NCBI GenBank assembly: GCA_902585605.1
Contig: CACIED010000001.1
Span: 1-64,000, forward strand
Reading direction: 5' to 3'
DNA from: an uncultured Alphaproteobacteria bacterium
GTDB lineage: Bacteria; Pseudomonadota; Alphaproteobacteria; HIMB59; GCA-002718135
DNA length: 64,000 nt
Position numbers and translations under genes: made by a program. The notes under the pieces were generated by a model. That model searched no databases and was not told the DNA's origin. It saw nothing but the letters and a program-made list of their open reading frames with translations. Every line of letters begins with the position of its first letter. Within the stretch, counting starts at the first letter, position 1. This document shows, piece by piece, positions 19,755 to 27,014 of the stretch.

Positions 19755-20786
19755 TTGAAAAAAATGTTATTTTTTGGTATTTTTTTAAGAACAATTGGTT
19801 TTTTGAGTGCTTTATTAATTTTTTTTATAATAATTAGTTTTGTTCTTCATTTTTCAAATGAAATCGAAAAAAAACAGTTCATAATGACTGAAGGTATACC
19901 TAGCTCAAATAATATAATAGCTAATATGAATTTAAATGGGCCAATTTTTAATAATAATAGTAATATTTTAGGAAATAATCTTTACGATTACATAAATCCT
20001 GCACAGGTGAAATCTTATTTAGAAGAATTAAAAGAACTACAAATAAAAGCTTTAATTATAAATATTAATTCTCCAGGTGGAACAGTAAGTGCTACTGCTG
20101 AATTGGAGCAAATTATTAATGAATTTAAGAAAAGTTCAAACACTAAAGTATATTTTTATACAAATGAAATTTTAGCATCTGGAGGATATTGGCTTGCTAC
20201 TTCAGCTGATAAGATATTTGCATCTTATGGATCAATTATAGGAAGTATAGGTGTTAGTGGACCAAGTTGGTTCTATTATAATACACCAACAAGCCTATCT
20301 TCAGGAATTTTTGGACAGACAATTGAAACTAAAGAAGGGATTGAGGTTTTTAATCAAAATGCTGGAGCAGGTAAAGATTTGTTTAATCCATTTAGACGAC
20401 CTAAAATAGATGAAATCAAACACTTACAAAATATCGTTGATGGTGTTTATAATGATTTTGTAACAAAAGTTTCAAAAAGTCGTAAAATTGAAATTTCTAA
20501 TATTAAAAATAATATTGGAGCTTTAATCTACAGTAGTTATCAAGCAAAAAATAATTTTTTGATTGACGATATTTTGAATTTTGAAACACTTATAGAATTA
20601 ATAAATAAAGAAAACAAATTTGAAGATTACAAAATATATGAAAATAAAGTTAATAATTCTTTCCTAGGAAATATATTCATTAAATATGAGGTTAAAACAA
20701 ATGATAATTATTCCATACAAAACATTTGCAGAAATTTAGAAACTAATATCAGTGTAGTAATTCCTTTTTATTTAAAAAATTGTTAA
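19755..20786 (+). CDS. SppA-like signal peptide peptidase (family S49)
   Basis: Membrane-anchored serine protease of 343 residues. An N-terminal transmembrane segment covers about residues 5-33. The S49 core shows LIININSPGGTVSATAELE near 100, the nucleophile in ILASGGYWLATSAD (Ser142) and YGSIIGSIGVSG after it. Lys207 in AGKDLFNPFRRP is the best candidate for the general base. It should cut signal-peptide remnants or membrane proteins. The length matches short, single-domain SppA. It starts at TTG 19755 or at ATG 19764, three codons later. It is divergent from groESL and convergent with the GT61 gene, one base apart. Confidence 0.85.
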   Translation: MKKMLFFGIFLRTIGFLSALLIFFIIISFVLHFSNEIEKKQFIMTEGIPSSNNIIANMNLNGPIFNNNSNILGNNLYDYINPAQVKSYLEELKELQIKALIININSPGGTVSATAELEQIINEFKKSSNTKVYFYTNEILASGGYWLATSADKIFASYGSIIGSIGVSGPSWFYYNTPTSLSSGIFGQTIETKEGIEVFNQNAGAGKDLFNPFRRPKIDEIKHLQNIVDGVYNDFVTKVSKSRKIEISNIKNNIGALIYSSYQAKNNFLIDDILNFETLIELINKENKFEDYKIYENKVNNSFLGNIFIKYEVKTNDNYSIQNICRNLETNISVVIPFYLKNC

Positions 20787-20787
20787 A

Positions 20788-21810
20788 CTAAATTATTTTA
20801 CTTAGCTCCTGTATTTTGACAATTAGATCTTTATAATAATTGCTTTGTGATAATACACTATTGTGAATATATTTTTTTGCTAAAGTAGAATGATTTTGAA
20901 CATCGACAGTATCTGAAACAATTTTATTATGCTTAAGATCATTAATTAGAGATAAATTTAAATATCTGTCTTCAAGAATTTTTTCATTATCTTTAAAAGA
21001 GGGTGCTATCTCAAAAATTTCAGTTCCAGGTTTGCAAAAAATAATATTTGCTAAATTGGATCCATGTGGGGCAATAATTTTTTCCGCATTTGAAAAGATT
21101 TCAATTTGTTCATCAATTTCATATAATTGAGGATTAATAACCTTATATCCATTTTCTCTCAAAAGAGTTACTACATCACCTTCATTTATAATTTTTCTAT
21201 AATTAGAATCTTCTCTGGTTACATATATTTTTTTACTAAGTTCTTTATTAGTTTTTGGATTTATAAATTTTTTTAATATTTCAATTGAATCATTCATACT
21301 CAAAAACTGAGGAAAATCAGAATCTATAAAATGATAAAAATCATCATCTAAAAACACAAATGTAAATTCAATATTTAGAGATTTTAGGATGTTTCCAATA
21401 AAATTTCTATATTTGTTTGATGAGTTTCTGTGAATTGCTAGTTTAAGATTTGTTTTTTTATTAAAGAAAATCCTTGGAAGAAATTGTAGTAAATTTGAAT
21501 AATAATTATTACCAGCGTTTGATCCAAGAACAAAAATTTCTTTAAAATTTTTTAATGAATTTTTATTTTCTGTAAAATTATCAAAATATTTTTGCGAATA
21601 AAAATGAGAGATGTTGTTAAGATCTCTAGTAAATAATGATGAGAATGTTTCATTATTCTCAGTAATTGGAAAATAGTAAAAAGAATCGGCAAAAAAATTA
21701 CCCTTAAGTATATTACAATTAATAGATAAATTGCTAAAATTTGTATTAACAAACAAATTTAATAAACGTTTATCATTTTTTATTTTGTTACCTTTTATAT
21801 CAATAATCAT
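20788..21810 (-). CDS. Glycosyltransferase family 61 (DUF563) protein
   Basis: Cytoplasmic protein of 340 residues whose C-terminal half carries the DUF563/GT61 pattern: KKIYVTREDSNYRKIINEGD, then LLRENGYKVINPQLYEIDEQ, and IIAPHGSNLANIIFCKPGTE with the conserved HGS/N. The N-terminal half is divergent and rich in Asn and Phe. GT61 enzymes add xylose or GlcNAc in eukaryotes; bacterial members sit in polysaccharide and glycan loci. Here it stands alone beside a tRNA-Arg gene, so its acceptor is unknown. Confidence 0.75.
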   Translation of the reverse strand: MIIDIKGNKIKNDKRLLNLFVNTNFSNLSINCNILKGNFFADSFYYFPITENNETFSSLFTRDLNNISHFYSQKYFDNFTENKNSLKNFKEIFVLGSNAGNNYYSNLLQFLPRIFFNKKTNLKLAIHRNSSNKYRNFIGNILKSLNIEFTFVFLDDDFYHFIDSDFPQFLSMNDSIEILKKFINPKTNKELSKKIYVTREDSNYRKIINEGDVVTLLRENGYKVINPQLYEIDEQIEIFSNAEKIIAPHGSNLANIIFCKPGTEIFEIAPSFKDNEKILEDRYLNLSLINDLKHNKIVSDTVDVQNHSTLAKKYIHNSVLSQSNYYKDLIVKIQELSKII

Positions 21811-21866
21811 TTTTATTCATTTAACTAATACAGATTTGAACAAATTTGTATAATAACATTTTGATT

Positions 21867-21943
21867 TGGCGCGCCTGAGAAGAGTCGAACTCCTAACCTT
21901 ATGATCCGTAGTCATACGCTCTATCCAATTGAGCTACAGGCGC
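21867..21943 (-). tRNA. tRNA-Arg (anticodon ACG)
   Basis: On the minus strand the sequence folds as a complete tRNA of 77 bases: acceptor GCGCCTG/CAGGCGC, D arm with AGCTCAATTGGATAGAGC, anticodon arm TATGA-CTACGGA-TCATA giving anticodon ACG (A34 presumably edited to inosine by TadA), T arm with GTTCGACTC, discriminator G and an encoded CCA. It reads CGN arginine codons. Confidence 0.96.
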
Positions 21944-21995
21944 TTATAATATTATACACTTTATATAAATCGTATGCTACTTTATAAAAATTAGT

Positions 21996-22559
21996 ATGAA
22001 AATCGTAATAGCATTCATTTCAATTATAATGTTTAGCCAAGTAAGTAATGCAGATATTGGTAAAGAAACTGGTCTGGAAATTCCTAGGTACGTATCTTTA
22101 AAGTCTAATGACGCAAATATTCGAGTTGGTCCGAGTAAGAATTATCCAATAGAAATTAAATATATAAAAAAAAATTATCCGTTAAAAGTATTAGAAGAGT
22201 ATGAAGAATGGAGAAAAGTAGAAGATTTTAAGAAAAATATTGGATGGATTCATAAAAGTTTAATATCTGGCACTAGAACAGGAATTATTTTATCAAATGA
22301 TAATAAAACTATAAAATTATTAAACACTTTGGAAGGCAATATTATTGGAGAAATAGGAAATGGAAATATTGTTTTTTTAGAAAAATGTAAAATTTATTGG
22401 TGTTTAGTTTCATTAGGAAATTATGAAGGTTGGATAGATAAAAAAAATATTTGGGGTGTTAAAGAAAATGAGATAATTAAAATTAACTTTTTCCAAAGAT
22501 TTGAAGATTTATATTGGAAAAGTGTAAACTCTCTGAGAAAAATACAAAAAGATTTTTAA
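21996..22559 (+). CDS. Secreted protein with bacterial SH3 domains
   Basis: A 187-residue protein with a signal peptide of about 19 residues ending SNA-DIG. Residues 30-85 form an SH3b domain (NDANIRVGPSKNYPIEIKYI, then WRKVEDFKKNIGWIHKSLIS). A second, weaker SH3-like unit follows at about 95-150, ending YEGWIDKKNIWG. Alphaproteobacterial members of this arrangement (SH3 domain followed by a GWI repeat) are common, probably periplasmic, and may bind peptidoglycan or protein partners; the exact role is unknown. It lies between two tRNA genes. Confidence 0.8.
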   Translation: MKIVIAFISIIMFSQVSNADIGKETGLEIPRYVSLKSNDANIRVGPSKNYPIEIKYIKKNYPLKVLEEYEEWRKVEDFKKNIGWIHKSLISGTRTGIILSNDNKTIKLLNTLEGNIIGEIGNGNIVFLEKCKIYWCLVSLGNYEGWIDKKNIWGVKENEIIKINFFQRFEDLYWKSVNSLRKIQKDF

Positions 22560-22563
22560 AAAC

Positions 22564-22638
22564 TGGCTGGGGCGGTAGGATTCGAACCTACGAATGCCGA
22601 CTCCAAAAACCGGTGCCTTACCGCTTGGCGACGCCCCA
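22564..22638 (-). tRNA. tRNA-Gln (anticodon TTG)
   Basis: On the minus strand a 75-base tRNA is visible: acceptor TGGGGCG/CGCCCCA with the U1-A72 pair typical of tRNA-Gln, anticodon arm CCGGT-TTTTGGA-GTCGG giving anticodon TTG, T arm with GGTTCGAATCC, discriminator G and encoded CCA. It reads CAA and CAG. Confidence 0.96.
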
Positions 22639-22800
22639 AATTAAAATTACTCTCTAGTATTTAGCACAAAATAAGTCAAATTCTTCAAGTGCGACAATAC
22701 CATAAATAACAATAAAGAGTGTAAAAAGTGATTTGTGCTGTTTCAAGATTGATTCAAAAAAGGGGATTTACATTTTAAAAGCTAAACCTATTTATTTTTT
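22639..22800. other. Intergenic region with a distant inverted repeat
   Basis: This 162-base gap is among the longest in the window. It holds the inverted repeat AGCACAAA (22663-22670) and TTTGTGCT (22732-22739), 61 bases apart, and an AAAAGGGGA stretch about 35 bases before the next gene. No ORF or known RNA family is apparent. It probably contains the promoter of the next operon. Confidence 0.35.
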
Positions 22801-23490
22801 ATGCGCAAATTACTTACTTTCATTTCCTTACTATTAATTTTATTGTCCATTACCAAGGCTAATGCGAATACAGAAAGATTGTATGAAAGACTAGTTAATG
22901 ATTGGTCAACTATATTCCCCGATGGAAATAGAAATGCAGCAGGACCAAGATTTTTTAAATATATTTTAGATCAAAACTTAGAATATGAAGAGTTTATGCA
23001 ATTTAACAAGTTATACTGCGCTGTTTCAGGTTCTATAATTCCTCCAGATGCTCAACCAGACGAAATTTTTCTAACCAATGTAGAAAATGATGAAAGAATT
23101 TGTGGCCAATATTATAAATGCTGTTGGCCTTGCTTATGTGATGTAATGAAATATTCAGAAACAAAAAAAATTAACTTTGATTTTAAAGATCAATCAAAAG
23201 AAATTTATACAATCGTTATCGACAATCCATGTAATAAAAATGATTTTCCCGAACTTGTTAATAGAGATTATTTTTGTGAGGGTAATAAATTAAATAAAGA
23301 GTATACGTTCTCGGTAGATAACAAACTGGTTATTGGTGTATTGCATAATGCAAATATATGTAATGCCTACGATATTGATTACATAAAAAACGATCAGATA
23401 ACTGGCCCTATGTGCGAAGCTAGAAATAGCATGCCTCTTGAGGAACTTAATTTTGGAATGGGTGACATTTTTATTAGGTTGGCAAATTGA
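22801..23490 (+). CDS. Secreted cysteine-rich protein of unknown function
   Basis: A 229-residue protein with a clear signal peptide (about residues 1-22, KANA-NTE). The mature part has ten cysteines, five of them clustered in ICGQYYKCCWPCLCDVMKY near residue 100. An even number of cysteines in an exported protein suggests disulfides; the cluster could instead bind metal. I do not recognise a family. The gene overlaps a CRTAC1-type propeller gene downstream (or is 11 bases away if that one uses its ATG), with a DUF4396 membrane protein after it, so the three probably form a functional unit at the cell surface. Confidence 0.75.
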   Translation: MRKLLTFISLLLILLSITKANANTERLYERLVNDWSTIFPDGNRNAAGPRFFKYILDQNLEYEEFMQFNKLYCAVSGSIIPPDAQPDEIFLTNVENDERICGQYYKCCWPCLCDVMKYSETKKINFDFKDQSKEIYTIVIDNPCNKNDFPELVNRDYFCEGNKLNKEYTFSVDNKLVIGVLHNANICNAYDIDYIKNDQITGPMCEARNSMPLEELNFGMGDIFIRLAN

Positions 23491-23501
23491 AAATACTTGA
23501 A

Positions 23502-24917
23502 ATGAGTAAGTTAGTTTTTATTTTTATCATATTAATATCCAATATGGCTAAGGCAGAATTTTTTTCTAATATTTCAAATATAATTGAAAATAATAACGAT
23601 CGATTAAGTTATGGAGTTTCAGTAACTGACTTTAATAAAGATGGAAACTATGAATTTATTGTTACAGGTTTTGGTTACTCTAATCTTGCTCTTAGTTATA
23701 AAAATGGAAAACTAATTAATACAATACAAAATGATTTATTCCTTGATAAAAGTAGAAGAACTATAGGTGTATCAGCCTGCGATATAGATCAGGATGGTTT
23801 TGAAGAAATTTACTTCTTAAATACTGATACGTACGCAGGAGAAAAAAAATATTCTGATAGATTGCTTGATAATGACAAAAAAATTTCAGATTATTTTGAG
23901 CTAGAAAAAAATTCAAAGAATTTAAATTTAACGGCAGGCAGATCAGTTGTTTGTGTAGACAGAAATGGATCAGGTAAATACGGTATATATGTTGCCAATT
24001 ATGGAGGTCCTACTAGATTTTATGAAATTAAAGAAAGTGAAGTTGAAGATTTAGCACCAATTCTAGGGATTGACCAAATTACTGGAGGAAGAGCTGTAAT
24101 TTCAGGTCATATAATTTCTGATAATATGGATATATTTGCAGCTAATGAGCGGGGGCCAAATTTTTTATATAAAAATATCAATGGTAATTTTAATGATATT
24201 GCGATTGAAAAAAATGTGCAAGATACTTTTCAAAATGGTCGAGGAACTGCATTAACTGATTTTTTGTATAGAGGTGAACTTGATATTATAACAAGTAACT
24301 GGGAGGGATATCACCGTATTTTTGTAAAACAAAAAGAATCATTTCTCGATATGTCCTCATTAGATTTTAGATCACCAAGTAGAATACGAACAGTTATATC
24401 GGCTGATTTTGATAATGATGGTTATGATGAAATTTTTTTAAATAATATCGGTCAACCAAATAAACTCTTTCGTATTCTTGGTGAAGGAAACTTAGAAGAA
24501 ATCAAATTAGACGAAGCACTTGAAGCACAAGGTCTAGGAACTGGTGCTGCTGTTGCCGATATTGATGGAGATGGAATTTTGGAATTACTTATTTCTCATG
24601 GTGAATCAGGAGCTCAACCCCTTAGTCTATTTAAGGCAAATATATCAAATAGAAATTATATTAGAATCAAACCTCTCAACACTTTTGGAGCTCCAGCTAG
24701 AGGTGCAACTGTTACCTTACACACAAATTTAAGAAATCATGCCAAGACTATTGATGCTGGCTCAGGATATTTATGTCAAATGGAACCAGTAGCACATTAC
24801 GGTTTACGCGAAGGTGAAGTCATTAAAAATATTACAATTAAATGGACTAATGGCACAATTGATAGTTATGAAATTAATGATATAAATAATACTTTTGAAT
24901 TCAAACAAGGAATATAA
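23502..24917 (+). CDS. CRTAC1-family secreted beta-propeller (FG-GAP/VCBS repeats plus ASPIC/UnbV domain)
   Basis: Exported protein of about 471 residues with signal peptide SKLVFIFIILISNMAKA. It has repeated Ca2+-binding loops of the FG-GAP type: DFNKDGNYE, DIDQDGFEE, DFDNDGYDE and DIDGDGILE. The C-terminal 100 residues form an ASPIC/UnbV domain (YIRIKPLNTFGAPARGATV, then WTNGTIDSYEI). Such proteins are secreted or surface-bound and mediate binding, but specific ligands are mostly unknown. A TTG at 23487 overlapping the previous stop is an alternative start; the ATG at 23502 gives the better signal peptide. It is the middle gene of a three-gene set. Confidence 0.85.
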   Translation: MSKLVFIFIILISNMAKAEFFSNISNIIENNNDRLSYGVSVTDFNKDGNYEFIVTGFGYSNLALSYKNGKLINTIQNDLFLDKSRRTIGVSACDIDQDGFEEIYFLNTDTYAGEKKYSDRLLDNDKKISDYFELEKNSKNLNLTAGRSVVCVDRNGSGKYGIYVANYGGPTRFYEIKESEVEDLAPILGIDQITGGRAVISGHIISDNMDIFAANERGPNFLYKNINGNFNDIAIEKNVQDTFQNGRGTALTDFLYRGELDIITSNWEGYHRIFVKQKESFLDMSSLDFRSPSRIRTVISADFDNDGYDEIFLNNIGQPNKLFRILGEGNLEEIKLDEALEAQGLGTGAAVADIDGDGILELLISHGESGAQPLSLFKANISNRNYIRIKPLNTFGAPARGATVTLHTNLRNHAKTIDAGSGYLCQMEPVAHYGLREGEVIKNITIKWTNGTIDSYEINDINNTFEFKQGI

Positions 24918-24921
24918 TTTA

Positions 24922-25380
24922 ATGTCTGTTGATGAAGTATTAAAAAAACCAGCTCCACGTTTTCATTGGAAATGTAAACATACATGGAGAAGAAGTGCTA
25001 AAAATACTGCTTGGTGTTTGCTAGGATGCAGTATTGGCGATTTTGGAACCATACTATATTTCCAATTAACTGGCATTCCTTGGCCTACTCTTTATATTAT
25101 GATCCTAGCAATCATTAATGGTATTATTACTAGCATCATTTTAGAGACTGTCGTTTTATCAAGACAAATGATTATCAGCAAAGCTTTTAAAACAGCCATA
25201 GGAATGAGTTTAATTTCAATGCTGTCTATGGAAATAGCTATGAACGCAGTTGACTGGATCATTATGGGTGGCGCTAAACTTGTATGGTGGGTAATACCTA
25301 TAATGCTTCTTGCAGGCTTTCTAACACCATGGCCATATAATTATTACAGATTAAAAAAATATAATATTGCCTGCCATTAA
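24922..25380 (+). CDS. DUF4396 membrane protein
   Basis: A protein of 152 residues with four predicted membrane segments. The family hallmarks are visible: HWKCKHTWRRSAKNTAWC near the N terminus, LGCSIGDFGT at the start of the first helix, and FLTPWPYNYYRLKKYNIACH at the end, including the conserved final CH. In other bacteria this domain occurs alone or fused to copper-oxidase-like proteins, which hints at a metal link without proving it. The start is set by AAGGA at 24907-24911, ten bases before the ATG. It follows the CRTAC1-type gene by four bases. Confidence 0.85.
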   Translation: MSVDEVLKKPAPRFHWKCKHTWRRSAKNTAWCLLGCSIGDFGTILYFQLTGIPWPTLYIMILAIINGIITSIILETVVLSRQMIISKAFKTAIGMSLISMLSMEIAMNAVDWIIMGGAKLVWWVIPIMLLAGFLTPWPYNYYRLKKYNIACH

Positions 25381-25431
25381 TTAAATTAATTCACAAACGA
25401 ATATTGAATTTGTTTTAAACCAACATATTTC

Positions 25432-25905
25432 ATGATGATGATTAGAACATTACTTACATTATTATTTATAAGTTCCACATCATTTGCCGCTAGTACTAGT
25501 TCAGATGATAGTGAAACTAGCATTTCAGCTAGTGAACAAGTCACAAAATTATACGATAAAGCCTACGAATTAGTCTATTACAAGAAATTTGATAAATCTA
25601 TTAAACTACTTGAAAAAATAGCTAAGCGTAAAGACCTAGGTGAAAAAAAAGCTGATGTATATAACCTACTTGGTTTTAGTTACAGAAAGCATAGTGAGCC
25701 AAATCTAGATAAGGCCTTTGAAGCATATAGAATTGCTTTAGAAGCAAATCCAGAACATTTAGGAGCACATGAATATCTTGGAGAACTTTACATCACCCTT
25801 GGTAATATGAATAAAGCTAATGAAATGTTATTAAAATTAGAAACAATAGCTGGAACTAATTCTATGGAATATAGAAAATTAAAAACAGCAATTGATAATT
25901 CATAA
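25432..25905 (+). CDS. Secreted TPR protein
   Basis: A 157-residue protein with a signal peptide (about 1-19, SFA-AST) and a Ser/Thr-rich linker. Three tetratricopeptide-like units follow between residues 35 and 150: YDKAYELVYYKKFDKSIKLL, VYNLLGFSYRKHSEPNLDKA and AHEYLGELYITLGNMNKANE. It is probably a periplasmic scaffold. It ends at a strong hairpin terminator and starts 51 bases after the DUF4396 gene. Confidence 0.85.
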   Translation: MMMIRTLLTLLFISSTSFAASTSSDDSETSISASEQVTKLYDKAYELVYYKKFDKSIKLLEKIAKRKDLGEKKADVYNLLGFSYRKHSEPNLDKAFEAYRIALEANPEHLGAHEYLGELYITLGNMNKANEMLLKLETIAGTNSMEYRKLKTAIDNS

Positions 25906-25912
25906 ATATAAC

Positions 25913-25939
25913 AATTGCTCTTTATATAAGAGCAATTTT
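25913..25939 (+). terminator. Hairpin terminator after the TPR gene
   Basis: A 10-base-pair stem AATTGCTCTT / AAGAGCAATT with a 5-base TATAT loop is followed by T residues. It lies eight bases after the TPR stop and just before the DUF4149 start at 25945, so it may also limit read-through into that gene. Confidence 0.8.
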
Positions 25940-25944
25940 AACTG

Positions 25945-26373
25945 ATGATAATTTATACTCTTATTTTTTTAGTAACAATCCTAATAGGGTCTATGATTTT
26001 TTTTATGGCTGTTGTCTCACCTTCAGTCTTTGCCACATTAAGTACTAACGCCAGCAGTAAATTTTTAAGAACAATTTTTCCTCGAATGTTTTTATTTGGG
26101 TTTATAATAACTTTTTTATCTTTAATTCTTAGTTATATTTTAGGTAATATTTTAAATTCTATTTTATTAGTAATAGTGGCTGTAAGTTTTATTATTAATA
26201 GAAATTATTTAACACCCAAAATTAATAATTTTAGAGATAAAGAATTAGAAGGTGATGAAAAAGCATCAACTAATTTTAAATATATGCATTTGCTTTCTGT
26301 TTTATTATTTTTATTGAATTTTATTATTTTATTTAGCATCGTAATTATCAATTACTTTAATTATAATTTATAA
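25945..26373 (+). CDS. DUF4149/TMEM205-like membrane protein
   Basis: A 142-residue protein with four hydrophobic helices. The pattern IGSMIFFMAVVSPSVFATLS followed by FLRTIFPRMFLFGF and, later, RNYLTPKINNFRDKELEGDE and FKYMHLLSVLLFLLNF is that of DUF4149 (TMEM205-like) proteins, whose function is unknown. It ends inside the 3' end of the convergent pdeM gene (13-base overlap). Confidence 0.8.
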   Translation: MIIYTLIFLVTILIGSMIFFMAVVSPSVFATLSTNASSKFLRTIFPRMFLFGFIITFLSLILSYILGNILNSILLVIVAVSFIINRNYLTPKINNFRDKELEGDEKASTNFKYMHLLSVLLFLLNFIILFSIVIINYFNYNL

Positions 26374-27014
26374 ACCTTATCCTGTCCCACAGGATAAATA
26401 CTCAAATTATTCTTATCTAAAACATCACTTATTTGTTTAGAATGGATATCCAATCCACCCGTTAAAATTCCAAAACTTGGTAAAATGAATATTTTTTCAT
26501 TATGTACAAAACATGTTTTAAAAATAGTTTTACCTCTGTGTGAAATTTTTACCTTTGGATGATAATGACCACAAATTTGAAATAAAGATGTTTTGATAGG
26601 TATGTGCGTAAATAAAAATTTATCAATTTTGTAATTTGTTAAGTTTTTAAAACCTTCAATTTGTATATTTTCATCATGATTACCCTTAATCCATATGAAA
26701 TCAGTATTTTTCATGTATTGACTAAGATTTTTATGATCTTGATCTTTTAAACTCAAAGTTGAAAAAACATCGTGTAATAAATCACCAACTATAATTAAAT
26801 TACTTGGTTTAATCTTATCTAAACTAACAAAAATTTTGTTTAATATTTCTTTTGTATCATACGGAGGTAAGAATTGCTTATTTTTTGCATAACTAATAGA
26901 TTTTCCTATATGTAAATCTGATACTATAAGGGTATTTAGTCTTTTCCAATAAAGAGATTTATCTGGGTAAGCATGAAATTCTTCATTACCAAAATTAATT
27001 AATTGATAAAACAT
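26361..27014 (-). CDS. pdeM: Ligase-associated metallophosphoesterase PdeM
   Basis: Calcineurin-type phosphoesterase of 217 residues. The metal motifs are TLIVSDLHIGKS (Asp33, His35), LIIVGDLLHD, WIKGNHDE and the later ICGHYHPKV. It belongs to the ligase-associated phosphoesterases that form a conserved bacterial set with a helicase, a metallo-beta-lactamase-fold exonuclease and an ATP-dependent ligase, thought to act in DNA repair. It overlaps the helicase gene by 20 bases on the same strand, so the two are probably co-translated. Confidence 0.9.
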   Translation of the reverse strand: MFYQLINFGNEEFHAYPDKSLYWKRLNTLIVSDLHIGKSISYAKNKQFLPPYDTKEILNKIFVSLDKIKPSNLIIVGDLLHDVFSTLSLKDQDHKNLSQYMKNTDFIWIKGNHDENIQIEGFKNLTNYKIDKFLFTHIPIKTSLFQICGHYHPKVKISHRGKTIFKTCFVHNEKIFILPSFGILTGGLDIHSKQISDVLDKNNLSIYPVGQDKVYKL

